Below are positions 1 through 7,300 of a stretch of DNA of 11,882 nucleotides, piece after piece (positions within the stretch are counted from its first letter, which is position 1; each line of letters begins with the position of its first letter). The position numbers and the translations under genes were made by a program. The notes under the pieces were generated by a model. It did not search any database and was not told where the DNA came from. It was given only the letters and a program-made list of their open reading frames with translations. Location: the NCBI GenBank assembly GCA_003694385.1, contig RFKA01000030.1:1-11882 (forward strand). Direction: 5' to 3'. This DNA comes from Candidatus Woesearchaeota archaeon. GTDB lineage: Archaea > Nanobdellota > Nanobdellia > Woesearchaeales > UBA525.

Positions 1-35
1 ACCCCCGTGGGTGATCTACGAACGCCAATGTTGGG

Positions 36-638
36 TTATTCTTCTGTGAAATCCTCAACAGTGAACGGTGGCGCCTGCCCTTTATTGAGCAGACCGCGCT
101 CTTCCATAATACCCTTCGTGAGGAGGTAGAAGACGAGACCAAGGCTCTTCTTCCCTTTATTATTGCAGGGAATGACAAGGTCGATATTGTTCGCTTGGTT
201 GTTCGTATCACAAAGCGCCACAATGGGGATGCCAATTTTGAGGGCATCCGATATCACATTTCGGTCTGGCCAGGGATCGCTGACGAGCACGAGCTTCGCC
301 TCAACGAAAGCGTCGAGTCGCGGATTCGTCAAGACACCTGGAGGGTAGCGGCCGGCGAAGTGCTTGACGCCAAGCAGCTCGGCCATCTTCTTCACGCCCT
401 TCCAGCCATTTTCACGACGAGAGACTACGAGGATGTCGTGAGGGTCATAACGTGCGAGGAATTTAATTGCTGTCTTGAGGCGTGCATCAATTGCCTCAAT
501 GTTGAGGACGCTGAGGCCGTCTTGGCGCGTCTTGTAGATAAAGTCCTTCATAAAGCGTGTCTTAAACTTCGTCCCTATGTGGATGCCGCTCTTGAGGTAG
601 TCCTCATTCGGAATGAGGAGATTCTGTTCTTCAGCCAT
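36..638 (-). CDS. rps2: Archaeal 30S ribosomal protein S2 (uS2)
   Basis: This 200-residue protein is a structural component of the small ribosomal subunit. The S2 family signature GIHIGT is at residues 18-23, and the second conserved block covers about 133-167 with IGIPIVALCDTN and IDLVIPCNNKGKKS. Length and sequence match archaeal S2 (around 200 residues) rather than the longer bacterial RpsB. The frame stays open upstream for 80 more codons, but homology begins at MAEEQNLLIP. An ATG there follows GGAGAG with a 7-nt spacer, so I start at 638. A TATA-like element at 767-774 would give a leader of about 100 nt containing two hairpins. In many archaea this gene follows rpoN, rpoK and eno; here thpR lies upstream, separated by 146 nt. 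Confidence in identity is very high. Confidence 0.97.
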   Translation of the reverse strand: MAEEQNLLIPNEDYLKSGIHIGTKFKTRFMKDFIYKTRQDGLSVLNIEAIDARLKTAIKFLARYDPHDILVVSRRENGWKGVKKMAELLGVKHFAGRYPPGVLTNPRLDAFVEAKLVLVSDPWPDRNVISDALKIGIPIVALCDTNNQANNIDLVIPCNNKGKKSLGLVFYLLTKGIMEERGLLNKGQAPPFTVEDFTEE

Positions 639-645
639 CGTTACA

Positions 646-714
646 CTCTCCGGAAGAACGCTCTTAGGCGTCGTTCCGTAGCTATTATCACCCGCCACGC
701 CCCCCGCCGGGAGG
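646..714 (-). promoter_or_regulatory. Structured 5' leader of rps2 with two hairpins and the ribosome binding site
   Basis: Read on the minus strand, a GC-rich hairpin (CCTCCC, loop GGC, GGGGGG) lies at 714-700. A second hairpin at 677-652 has a 10-bp stem (GGAACGACGC against GCGTTCTTCC, with one C:C mismatch and one G:U pair) and the 6-nt loop CTAAGA. The Shine-Dalgarno GGAGAG (651-646) starts directly after the second stem, 7 nt before the ATG. The first hairpin's CCTCCC arm could also pair with GGAG. This arrangement would suit translational control of a ribosomal protein gene. The structures are read by eye, and the regulatory role is inference. Confidence 0.45.
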
Positions 715-766
715 TAGTGCCCAACGCTGTGAGCACAAGGGTAATGGTTCCGCGATCGCCCGTTTT

Positions 767-780
767 CTTTTAAATCTTTC
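767..780 (-). promoter_or_regulatory. Candidate archaeal promoter (BRE and TATA box) of rps2
   Basis: The minus strand reads GAAAGATTTAAAAG, which is a purine-rich BRE-like stretch followed by the TATA-like TTTAAAAG at 774-767. Start of transcription is expected about 25 nt downstream, near 745, giving a leader of about 105 nt. It lies just beyond the stop of thpR at 785, in the only non-coding stretch before rps2. The same octamer occurs before the gene at 10269. Confidence 0.5.
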
Positions 781-784
781 CAAA

Positions 785-1267
785 TTATTTTTCCATAGAG
801 AAAATTTCTAGTTTTCTGTAACGCACTCCTGAAGGCGTCGAGAGACTCTCGTAGAGGACGAATGTTGAGGCTAACCACGTCCGCACAAAGCGTTTACCAG
901 ACCACCCAGAAATCCTCGTGCGCGTGCGCCCCAGGGTGATGTGCGGGACAAAGCGCGCAGGCGCGTCTCGTGGGCTCGTGGCATCTACAAGTGACTTGTG
1001 AAGTGCTTGCAAGTCAGGGGAGGGTTCAATACCAAGCCATGCTGCGTGGGTAAACGCGCCCGTACGAGTAGTCGTGACAAAGAAGGGCTTGCTCTTCACT
1101 CGGCGCAGATTCTCAAGACGGTCTCGTGCACATTCCCCGAGAAACACGAGTGTAACATGAAAATTTTCCTTTGGTACTTTTCGTGCGTGCTGAGGAAGCG
1201 AGTTCTGCAGTTCGACGAGTTCATCCGAGATAGCGTTAGGGACTGGCAGGCCTATGAAGAGACGCAT
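785..1267 (-). CDS. thpR: RNA 2',3'-cyclic phosphodiesterase, 2H phosphoesterase family (2'-5' RNA ligase-like)
   Basis: The 160-residue protein belongs to the 2H phosphoesterase superfamily (LigT/ThpR), whose members hydrolyse RNA 2',3'-cyclic phosphates and in vitro can join tRNA halves through 2'-5' bonds. Both catalytic HxT motifs are present: HVTL at residues 37-40 and HITLGR at 109-114. The start MRLFIGLPVP is typical of the family. At 160 residues it is somewhat shorter than the usual 175-190. No Shine-Dalgarno sequence precedes the ATG. A weak TTTGAATA element about 25 nt upstream (within 1287-1301) would fit a leaderless transcript, but co-transcription with the TRAM gene 34 nt upstream is equally possible. 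Substrate in this organism is unknown, with a tRNA or RNA end-processing role inferred from the family. Confidence 0.93.
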   Translation of the reverse strand: MRLFIGLPVPNAISDELVELQNSLPQHARKVPKENFHVTLVFLGECARDRLENLRRVKSKPFFVTTTRTGAFTHAAWLGIEPSPDLQALHKSLVDATSPRDAPARFVPHITLGRTRTRISGWSGKRFVRTWLASTFVLYESLSTPSGVRYRKLEIFSMEK

Positions 1268-1301
1268 AACAAAACATAGAGAAAAGGGTATTCAAATGTT
1301 T

Positions 1302-1601
1302 TTAGAAATCCTCTGAGTCAAGCTCCTCATGCGGGTCGAATTCTGGCTCTGGCTTCTTCTCGGGGCGACGACGCTTCTCAGGAGCTGCTACTGGCGAAGC
1401 CTCGCCTATCTTCTCCGCGAACCCGACTTTCTGCAAGACCTTCGTCACGCGAATCTTTACGCGATCACCCTGTTTCGTGTTCGCCACGAAGAGCACAAAG
1501 CCTTGTTTCCGGGCGATACCATCGCCTTTTTCGCCAACGGCTTCTATCGTTACATCAAACTCTTCTCCTTCGGAGACAGGGGGTGTCTGGAAATCCCTCA
1601 T
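1302..1601 (-). CDS. Small TRAM-domain RNA-binding protein
   Basis: This 99-residue protein consists mainly of a TRAM domain (about residues 9-66), a beta-barrel RNA-binding fold found in tRNA-modifying enzymes and, in archaea, as stand-alone proteins. Some of the stand-alone proteins act as cold-responsive RNA chaperones. Diagnostic parts are VSEGEEFDVTIEAVGEKGDG and the following GFVLFVANTKQGDRVKIRV strand pair. The C-terminal 30 residues form a charged tail, first basic (EKRRRPEKK) then acidic (HEELDSEDF), likely disordered. A GTG at 1613 in the same frame is possible, but I choose the ATG at 1601. It is preceded by GGTGG, and known family members start with MRDF/MRDY just before the PPV segment. 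Stop is 34 nt from thpR, so the two may share a transcript. Confidence 0.92.
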   Translation of the reverse strand: MRDFQTPPVSEGEEFDVTIEAVGEKGDGIARKQGFVLFVANTKQGDRVKIRVTKVLQKVGFAEKIGEASPVAAPEKRRRPEKKPEPEFDPHEELDSEDF

Positions 1602-1650
1602 AGCACTATCCACCTTCCGCGCTAGGCGCAGAGAGAGAAAGCAGAGAATC

Positions 1651-1661
1651 GTTTAAAAAAG
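1651..1661 (-). promoter_or_regulatory. Candidate TATA box of the TRAM gene; the T-run may also end the radA transcript
   Basis: Directly after the radA stop the minus strand reads CTTTTTTAAAC. As a TATA-like element it would start transcription near 1629, giving a leader of about 28 nt that still includes the GGTGG ribosome binding site. The six-T run is also the kind of U-rich tract at which archaeal RNA polymerase terminates, so it could serve radA as well. Both uses are inference from position and composition. Confidence 0.4.
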
Positions 1662-1664
1662 TTA

Positions 1665-2672
1665 TTACGCATCCTCGAGGCCGTGCTCCGTAACGTGAAA
1701 GACGCACTCGGCATCTGGCATGTTGGGGGCGTCGACGAGCTTCGCAACCCTCGTTCCTTTCTTCCCGCGACGCAAATAGACGCGGAACGTACTGTTATGG
1801 CCAACAATGTGTCCCCCTATCGCTTCCGTCGGGTCGCCGAAGAACTGGTCGGGCTTCGCCATAACTTGGTTCGTAACATAGACGGCGAGATTATACATGT
1901 CTGCGAGTTTGCTGAGCACGTGCATATGCTTGTTCAGTTTTTGCTGACGCTCTGCGAGGTTACCGCGCCCGACAAATTCAGCGCGGAAGTGCGCTGTGAG
2001 ACTGTCAACGATGACGAGTCGCACGTTCTCACCTTCCTTGATGAGGTCTTCTACTTTCTCTGCTAAGAGCATTTGGTGGTCACTGTTATACGCTTTCGCG
2101 ACACGAATTTGCGCCAGGACCTGTTCTGGCTTGAGACCCCTTGCCTTCGCGAATTGTGTAATGCGTTCAGGGCGAAAAGTATTTTCTGTGTCGATGAATA
2201 CGACTACTGCGTCAGGTGCTGAAGCGATGAGGTTCACGGCGATTGCGTGCGCGACTTGCGTCTTCCCGCTACCATACTGCCCAAAACACTCGGTAATGCA
2301 GCCAGTCTCGAAGCCACCACCGAGCATCTCATCGAACATTTTTGCACCTGTAGAAATCTTCATGACTGCTTCTCGCTTTGCAAGGATATCAAGGCCGCTC
2401 GTAAAGCCCATATCGAGGCTGTCGCGCGCGGCACGGATGATTTTACGTGCAGTTGCTTCCGTGACACCGCTTGCATCGACGAGCTCTCCGGGCGTGGCGA
2501 CTGCAATACTCATTAAGTCGTCGAAGCCGCTACTGATGAGTTTCTCGGCTGTGGCGGCGCCGACACCGGGGAGGTCGGTAATTCCTGGCTCTTGTTTCAT
2601 CGGCTTGGGGATCATGAGGGCTGCTTCTTGGGGCAGCCCTTCATCTGCGTGTTTCTCTGTTTTTGTAGGCAT
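1665..2672 (-). CDS. radA: DNA repair and recombination protein RadA
   Basis: RadA is the archaeal RecA/Rad51-family recombinase that forms ATP-dependent filaments on single-stranded DNA and catalyses strand exchange. The 335-residue protein has an N-terminal helix-hairpin-helix domain (about 28-88, with [15 protein letters not shown]), then the ATPase core. Walker A is GQYGSGKT (131-138) and Walker B is LVIVDS (219-224). The polymerisation motif position reads FTSG (90-93), an FxxG form that I also recall in haloarchaeal RadA, instead of FxxA. No intein is present. I start at the ATG at 2672 rather than the in-frame GTG at 2681, because GGTGG at 2682-2678 lies 5 nt before it. It follows the small 78-residue gene by 22 nt and is probably co-transcribed with it. 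Confidence 0.97.
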   Translation of the reverse strand: MPTKTEKHADEGLPQEAALMIPKPMKQEPGITDLPGVGAATAEKLISSGFDDLMSIAVATPGELVDASGVTEATARKIIRAARDSLDMGFTSGLDILAKREAVMKISTGAKMFDEMLGGGFETGCITECFGQYGSGKTQVAHAIAVNLIASAPDAVVVFIDTENTFRPERITQFAKARGLKPEQVLAQIRVAKAYNSDHQMLLAEKVEDLIKEGENVRLVIVDSLTAHFRAEFVGRGNLAERQQKLNKHMHVLSKLADMYNLAVYVTNQVMAKPDQFFGDPTEAIGGHIVGHNSTFRVYLRRGKKGTRVAKLVDAPNMPDAECVFHVTEHGLEDA

Positions 2673-2676
2673 GAGT

Positions 2677-2683
2677 ACCACCC
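2677..2683 (-). promoter_or_regulatory. Ribosome binding site fixing the radA start
   Basis: Minus-strand GGGTGGT, complementary to the 3' end of archaeal 16S rRNA, lies 4-5 nt before the ATG at 2672. It overlaps the alternative GTG at 2681, which makes that GTG an unlikely start. Confidence 0.6.
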
Positions 2684-2694
2684 TTGTTTTATAG

Positions 2695-2931
2695 TTATGC
2701 TTCTGCCTCGTTCCCTAACGCGAGGTACTCATAGGCCTTTGTAAGAACAAGCGCGGCCTTTGGCAGGTCGTTGAGCCGTAGAGACGAGGTGGTCTTCCAC
2801 GTGCCGTCTTTGTCTTTATAGCCGCGTTCGAAGCTGACGGTGTTATACTCGCCGCCTTCCTTCGACGTGTTCGTCCAGATTGTGGCGCTGACTGCGCCTG
2901 CTCGGAATTTTTTCAGGGGGGTGTTTTCCAT
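2695..2931 (-). CDS. Conserved 78-residue protein of unknown function between RPA and RadA genes
   Basis: I do not recognise a named function. The protein starts [19 protein letters not shown] and continues with a charged, aromatic beta-rich middle ([12 protein letters not shown], then [13 protein letters not shown]) and a C-terminal helix (about 60-74, [14 protein letters not shown]). I recall similar small 'KFRAG..SATIW' proteins from other archaea and some bacteria, always uncharacterised. The four-strand-plus-helix layout resembles PC4-type single-strand DNA-binding proteins, but this is inference from pattern only. The start is decided by a perfect AGGAGG 6 nt before the ATG. In-frame starts at 2964 (ATG) and 3063 (TTG) are less likely. 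Its position between a single-strand DNA-binding protein gene and radA suggests a role in DNA recombination or repair. Confidence 0.85.
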   Translation of the reverse strand: MENTPLKKFRAGAVSATIWTNTSKEGGEYNTVSFERGYKDKDGTWKTTSSLRLNDLPKAALVLTKAYEYLALGNEAEA

Positions 2932-2937
2932 TGTTTT

Positions 2938-2943
2938 CCTCCT
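2938..2943 (-). promoter_or_regulatory. Strong ribosome binding site of the 78-residue gene
   Basis: Minus-strand AGGAGG with a 6-nt spacer (AAAACA) before the ATG at 2931. It is the best Shine-Dalgarno match in the window. It favours the short form of the protein over the N-terminally extended frame. Confidence 0.75.
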
Positions 2944-3069
2944 TGCTTTCGCTTTTTGTTTCATCTTCCCGGCTCCCGAAGGAGTGTGTGAGGCGGCGAT
3001 GGGCGTCGGGCCGCCTGACACTGGGGGAAGGGAGGCCGCTGATGCGACAAGAATAAAGAGCAAGGGCTG

Positions 3070-3078
3070 CTTAAAAAG
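3070..3078 (-). promoter_or_regulatory. Candidate TATA box for the small gene and radA
   Basis: Minus-strand CTTTTTAAG lies in the 243-nt gap between RPA and the small gene. Transcription would begin near 3048, leaving a leader of about 115 nt before the ATG at 2931. I see no RNA gene, repeat or convincing ORF in the rest of this gap (2932-3174). Confidence 0.35.
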
Positions 3079-3174
3079 CGCTACGCGGTGTTGTCCAGTG
3101 CCCTGCTTTCTATGAGAGCGCTTAATGATGGGGTTTTCGCTGTCGAGAAGGACTGGCGGAAATAATCCGGGTAA

Positions 3175-4356
3175 CTAGAGCGTTTCCTCAAGGTCATCGA
3201 GATCGTCAAGGCTGATGGCTTCTTCTTCCGCTTCATTAGTGATTTCTTCCTCGACGACATCCTCAGTGACCTCTACTTTTGCCGCATGAGGCGGGGGCTC
3301 AAGGGTCTCTTTTATTTGCTCTTTAAGTTCTTGTGGAGCGTCGAGTTTGTCGACCTGCGCTTCACTCTCTTTTCTGAGGCGCTCGAGCTCTTCCTCAGGG
3401 TCAATATTCCGGAAAACGAGGCCTGCAGTGAGCTCGATGCGGTCAAGAGCTTCATTCTTCTTGCAACGACCGACCACCTTGATGATCTCTCCCAGCATCT
3501 CTGTCTTCACGTCCGCAAATGCCGCGGGGTTCTCCTTGTACGCGAGTATTTCAGCATCGCTCTTCTCGAGGAGCCGCTGGCTTTGCTGTCGCCAGAACGT
3601 TGCGCGTATCGTTCCGGTACCATCATCGAGGAAGGCTGAGAGGACATAGTTCGTCTGTGGTGTGACCTCGCCGTGTTCAGCACAGACTGTTGTGTCGCCG
3701 TCGCTCGTGACGCGCTTGTTACACTCGGGGCAGACGTCGAAGAACCGGGGGTCATAGAGTTGGACGATTGTGCCGAGTATCTCAATATTCTCCTCATCGC
3801 CGGTGAGCTCCTTGATGGCTTTGCGCTCTCGCTGGGCGCGCGGAACGCCCTGGAATTCCTTAACGTGGACGCCTTCGGGGTTCACCTCTATCTTTGCATC
3901 ACTGTTCAAGTGGAGTTCTTTATAGCCACGGTTCTCTTTCACGTAGGCGTTTGAAACCCTGAGTGTATCGCCTTCCTTGAACGTGTCGAAATGCGCTGTT
4001 TGGTCGTTCCAGAGTGTCACGCGTATCTGACCAGTCTCGTCACCGAGGAAGAAGCTACCGACTTTTCCTTCACGGCCGTCCTTTGTGAACGTGCGTACTT
4101 CGAATTTCCTCGTGACCTTACCGGGGAGCGAGACGTTCCGCATCCCCGCGTAGAGGTCGCTAATCTTCGCCGCCCCCTCCTCGGCTAAGAGTTGGACGCC
4201 GAGTTCATTCGCGATGATGTGGGCCGCGCCTTGCTCGCTGATAAGGCCCGAGAGCTGCTTGAGTTTCTCGTTTATCTTCTCGCGGATCTCTCCCTCGGAG
4301 AGCCCTTTTTGGTCTTGAATTTTCTTAACGATATCAGCAGTTGGTATCTCAATCAT
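3175..4356 (-). CDS. rpa: Replication protein A, OB-fold and zinc-finger type
   Basis: RPA binds and protects single-stranded DNA in replication, recombination and repair. The 393-residue protein has an N-terminal helical region (about 1-65) containing the archaeal RPA pattern LISEQGAAHIIANELGV. A first OB fold follows at about 73-158 (VRTFTKDGREGKVGSFFLGD). A second OB fold at about 190-312 holds an inserted zinc finger with ligands C209, C212, C225 and H228 (CPEC and CAEH). A coiled, charged linker follows, then a strongly acidic tail (363-393) ending DDLDDLEETL, likely a protein-docking tail. The frame extends six codons to a TTG, but the ATG at 4356 has GAGGGG 6 nt before it. A TATA box at 4391-4398 gives it its own promoter. 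Confidence 0.95.
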   Translation of the reverse strand: MIEIPTADIVKKIQDQKGLSEGEIREKINEKLKQLSGLISEQGAAHIIANELGVQLLAEEGAAKISDLYAGMRNVSLPGKVTRKFEVRTFTKDGREGKVGSFFLGDETGQIRVTLWNDQTAHFDTFKEGDTLRVSNAYVKENRGYKELHLNSDAKIEVNPEGVHVKEFQGVPRAQRERKAIKELTGDEENIEILGTIVQLYDPRFFDVCPECNKRVTSDGDTTVCAEHGEVTPQTNYVLSAFLDDGTGTIRATFWRQQSQRLLEKSDAEILAYKENPAAFADVKTEMLGEIIKVVGRCKKNEALDRIELTAGLVFRNIDPEEELERLRKESEAQVDKLDAPQELKEQIKETLEPPPHAAKVEVTEDVVEEEITNEAEEEAISLDDLDDLEETL

Positions 4357-4390
4357 CACGAACCCCTCAGGCAAGGGATGGTTGTGGGTG

Positions 4391-4398
4391 TTAAAAAG
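4391..4398 (-). promoter_or_regulatory. Candidate TATA box of the RPA gene
   Basis: Minus-strand CTTTTTAA lies between the stop of the 1215-residue surface protein (4402-4400) and RPA. Transcription is expected near 4368, giving a leader of about 12 nt that just includes the GAGGGG ribosome binding site (4368-4363). This separates RPA and the informational genes from the surface cluster upstream. Confidence 0.5.
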
Positions 4399-4399
4399 C

Positions 4400-7300
4400 T
4401 TATGCCCGGTCGTACTGCCTGCGGAGCTGTTCCTGCTTGTAGGCGGGGAGGTGGCTCCAGAGTGTATCGTCGAAATCCTTGAGGGGAGTTATGGGGAGCG
4501 AACCAGGTTGGTTGAGGATGAGAGGGATGAGTGGGGCGCTGTCTGGACAGAAGAGTTGCCAGTTCCGCACGAAGTTCATCTGGGGCGCCAATCCTTTATC
4601 ATCGCTATACGCGGGTGCTCCGACAAGGGGAAGCTCGTCATCGTCGAGGGGATGCCAGTCGCGGTCGCTCTTCCTGAGGGGCGTCACGCGTAGGCGCAGG
4701 GGCTGCTGTATGTTCGCGTTCCCCGCTCGGTCAACGGGGACGAGGTAGAGGTAGCCGCTGTAGGTCTTCCAGAAGTCGGGGCGCGCGGCGCCACGCCAGA
4801 GGCGCGGGATTTCGAGATCGTTAATATTGAAGAAGATGCAGTTGAAGGGCGAGTCATTCTCGTCGCGCACATAGCGGAGTTGGCCGACGATCTGCTGTGC
4901 ATCTCTGTTGAAGGGGTTGCTTGGCGGGGGAATGGTTCGGGGGTCTTTCATGTAGACGAGGTAGAGCGCTTGGTCGAGTTGTGGTTGGCGCAGGAGGAAG
5001 TAGCCAGTGAGGGGGTCGTAATAGGCATCGAGCGCTTGCGGGACTTCATTATAAGGGGGGTTGCACTGCGGGTTCACGACACCTGTTGGGATACCTCCAG
5101 CACAAACCCAGTAGTTGCAAGGGTTGAAGCACGCTGGTTTGGGGACTGCTCGAGCAACAAGGAGCTGGGGCGGGGTCTGCGGGGGCGGCGGAGGCCTCCG
5201 CTCCTTGTTTTCAAGCGAGAACTGCAACGGGGGAGCTTCGTCTGTGAGGTTCGCGCAGAACGCGTACTTCGTCTTGATAACTGCGCAAGTCTCGTCATGC
5301 TCGTGCGGCTCTCTGAACGTGAGCACTGCTTCTGGCCTCGTGTCTTTGTCGAAGACGAAGTCCCCGCCGACCTTGCGGAACCTGCTGCTCTTGAAGCCGC
5401 CATTGATATCTTGTGGCGCATAGTAGCGGTACGACCAGAGCAGTCCGTGCTCTGAGAGGACGAATGTGACTCGCTGAATATCTTTCTTAGGGTCGTAGTC
5501 GGCCGGTTTCTCGTCGAATGCCGCATCAAAGACCGCGTTAATATCGGTGAATCGTGGGGGAGTGCTATCAGTGAAGTGTGTGGTGAAGCGCTTCGCGGTG
5601 GCTTCTTTCGTTTCGAGCGTGAGCGTAAGCATATACTTCTCTCCTGGAGCAACGTCTGGTGGTGTGGGGAGCGGGCACGTGCAGTTCCACTGGAGGTTTT
5701 CTGCACAGTCTTCGAGGGCGAGGACGAGCTTGTCGAAGTAGGCTTGGACTGGGTCGTCACTGCATTCAACGCGATGGTGGGCGACGGCGAGACCATTGAG
5801 CTGTGTTTGGGCCGCGCCTGTCAGCTCCTGGTAGCTCTGGTTCTGTTTGGCTTCGCGTTCGAAGCTCGTGATCATCGGGTCATGGCTCAACGCCTCTCTA
5901 AGGAGGCAGCGTTCAGAATCCCTGGGGTCGTTCTCGCAGCGCTGGAGCGTCTGCCGTGCCCAGTCCATAACGTCCGCGAAGGGTGTGAGGAGGTCGGGAA
6001 CGTCAACCCAGAACGTCGGGTTCCAGATATACTCACCAATAGGCACGAGATTTTGCGACCCGGCACTCAGGGCGAGGTTCCCAGCCCCCTTCGTGCAGGG
6101 TATGCCGCCATTCCATGCTTGGCAGTAGGCGAGGACGAGCTCGACGTAGTTGAGTGTTTCGTGCTGGGGGTTCTTCTTGCGGAGCACGTCCGCTACGTCC
6201 TCCCAGCGTACATCTTCATTCCGCACATTCGTCTCCTTGATCCACTGATTAAGATTGCCTGCTCCCGCGTTGTACTCGGCGAGCGCAAACGCTATCTGGT
6301 CTTCGCGGAACGCGTGCCGCTGGAGGTAACTGCTAATGAGCTCTGCCCCGGCGTAGATGTTCCGTTTCGCGTTGAAGCGGTCATCGTTGTTCGCATTGCA
6401 GCGGCAGTCGGTATCGGTTGTCCCCGTACAGTCTGAGTTGCGGCACTGCCAGTCATTCGGCCCTGTTGGGCATTGCCAGCACGCCGTTGCGTGGGGGAGT
6501 TCCGTGAGGCCCTGCTTGTTGTTCTGCCGCGCGTAGTTTTGCGCGTTGAGGTGGTGGAGCTGCATGAGGCCTGCACAGCAGCCCGTGAAGGAGATCGCCT
6601 CTGGCTGGCCGGCGCTCTCCTGCGTGATGATGCCGAGGAGGAGGCTCTGCGGCACAGTATATTTCGTGGCGGCCCCAATAATGTACTGACCCCAGTCTAA
6701 GTCATGCATTCGTTGAAAAGTTCGAGACAACTTCTGCGAACTGGCGGAGGGGGGTGCGTTAGGAGAGAGCGAGGGCATAACGGAGGAGAGGCGTTCAGTC
6801 GGAGCTGGTCGGTTCGTCGGACTCGTCGCGTTTTCTGGAGCGGCGCCAACAAACGTGATGCCGTACTCATCACAGTATGCTGTCCGCGGGTCTGCTTGTT
6901 TCGCGCAGGTTGCTTGTGTCTCTGAAGGGCGAATGATGACATCAGAAAGGGTTTTTTTGCTGAAGAAGCAGACAGGGTTGAGGGCGTAGAGGCCGCTCAC
7001 GTCGCTGGCTTTGGGTGCGTACATGTGCGCTGTCTTCGTGATGCCCGCCTTGTCGGTGAGGACTTCGAAGTGGAGGTGGGGTGCTGCGGCGCGGGTGTCC
7101 CACGCATAACCAATAATTTGCCCTGCGCGCACCGGCTGGTTCTGGCGCACTTTAATATCCGTTGGGCGTTCATTCTTGAGGTGGAGGTAGCGCGTATAGA
7201 GGACGCGTCCGCCGGGGGTTTTTGGTGGGTGCTTGATGAGTACTGTGCCGTAAGTTGATGCTTGTGGGTTGTTGATGACGATGCCGTCGGCTGCCGCGAC

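Noticed and set aside
195..773. 192-codon plus-strand frame opposite rps2
   Set aside because: It is a shadow of the S2 gene: no family resemblance, no ribosome binding site, and it runs antisense through a certain coding region.
639..878. N-terminal extension of S2 by 80 residues
   Set aside because: The extension crosses the candidate promoter and hairpins, has no S2 homology, and runs into thpR; the ATG at 638 has a good ribosome binding site.
2687..2693. TATAAAA on the minus strand just before radA
   Set aside because: It is only about 15 nt from the ATG at 2672, so transcription would begin inside the gene. The next internal ATG (2615) has no ribosome binding site.
2932..3063. N-terminal extension of the 78-residue protein starting at a TTG (MLFILVASAASLPP..., signal-peptide-like)
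   Set aside because: The start is a TTG without a convincing ribosome binding site, while AGGAGG marks the ATG at 2931; the hydrophobic run is short and the following residues look non-coding.
2932..3174. Possible C/D-box RNA or tRNA in the longest gap
   Set aside because: Scattered TGATG- and CTGA-like words occur, but not in the C-D'-C'-D order and spacing, and no tRNA cloverleaf is visible.
5576..6436. 286-codon plus-strand frame opposite the M23/SLT gene
   Set aside because: Long antisense frames arise easily in GC-rich coding DNA. The product looks like no known protein and crosses the catalytic SLT region of the real gene.
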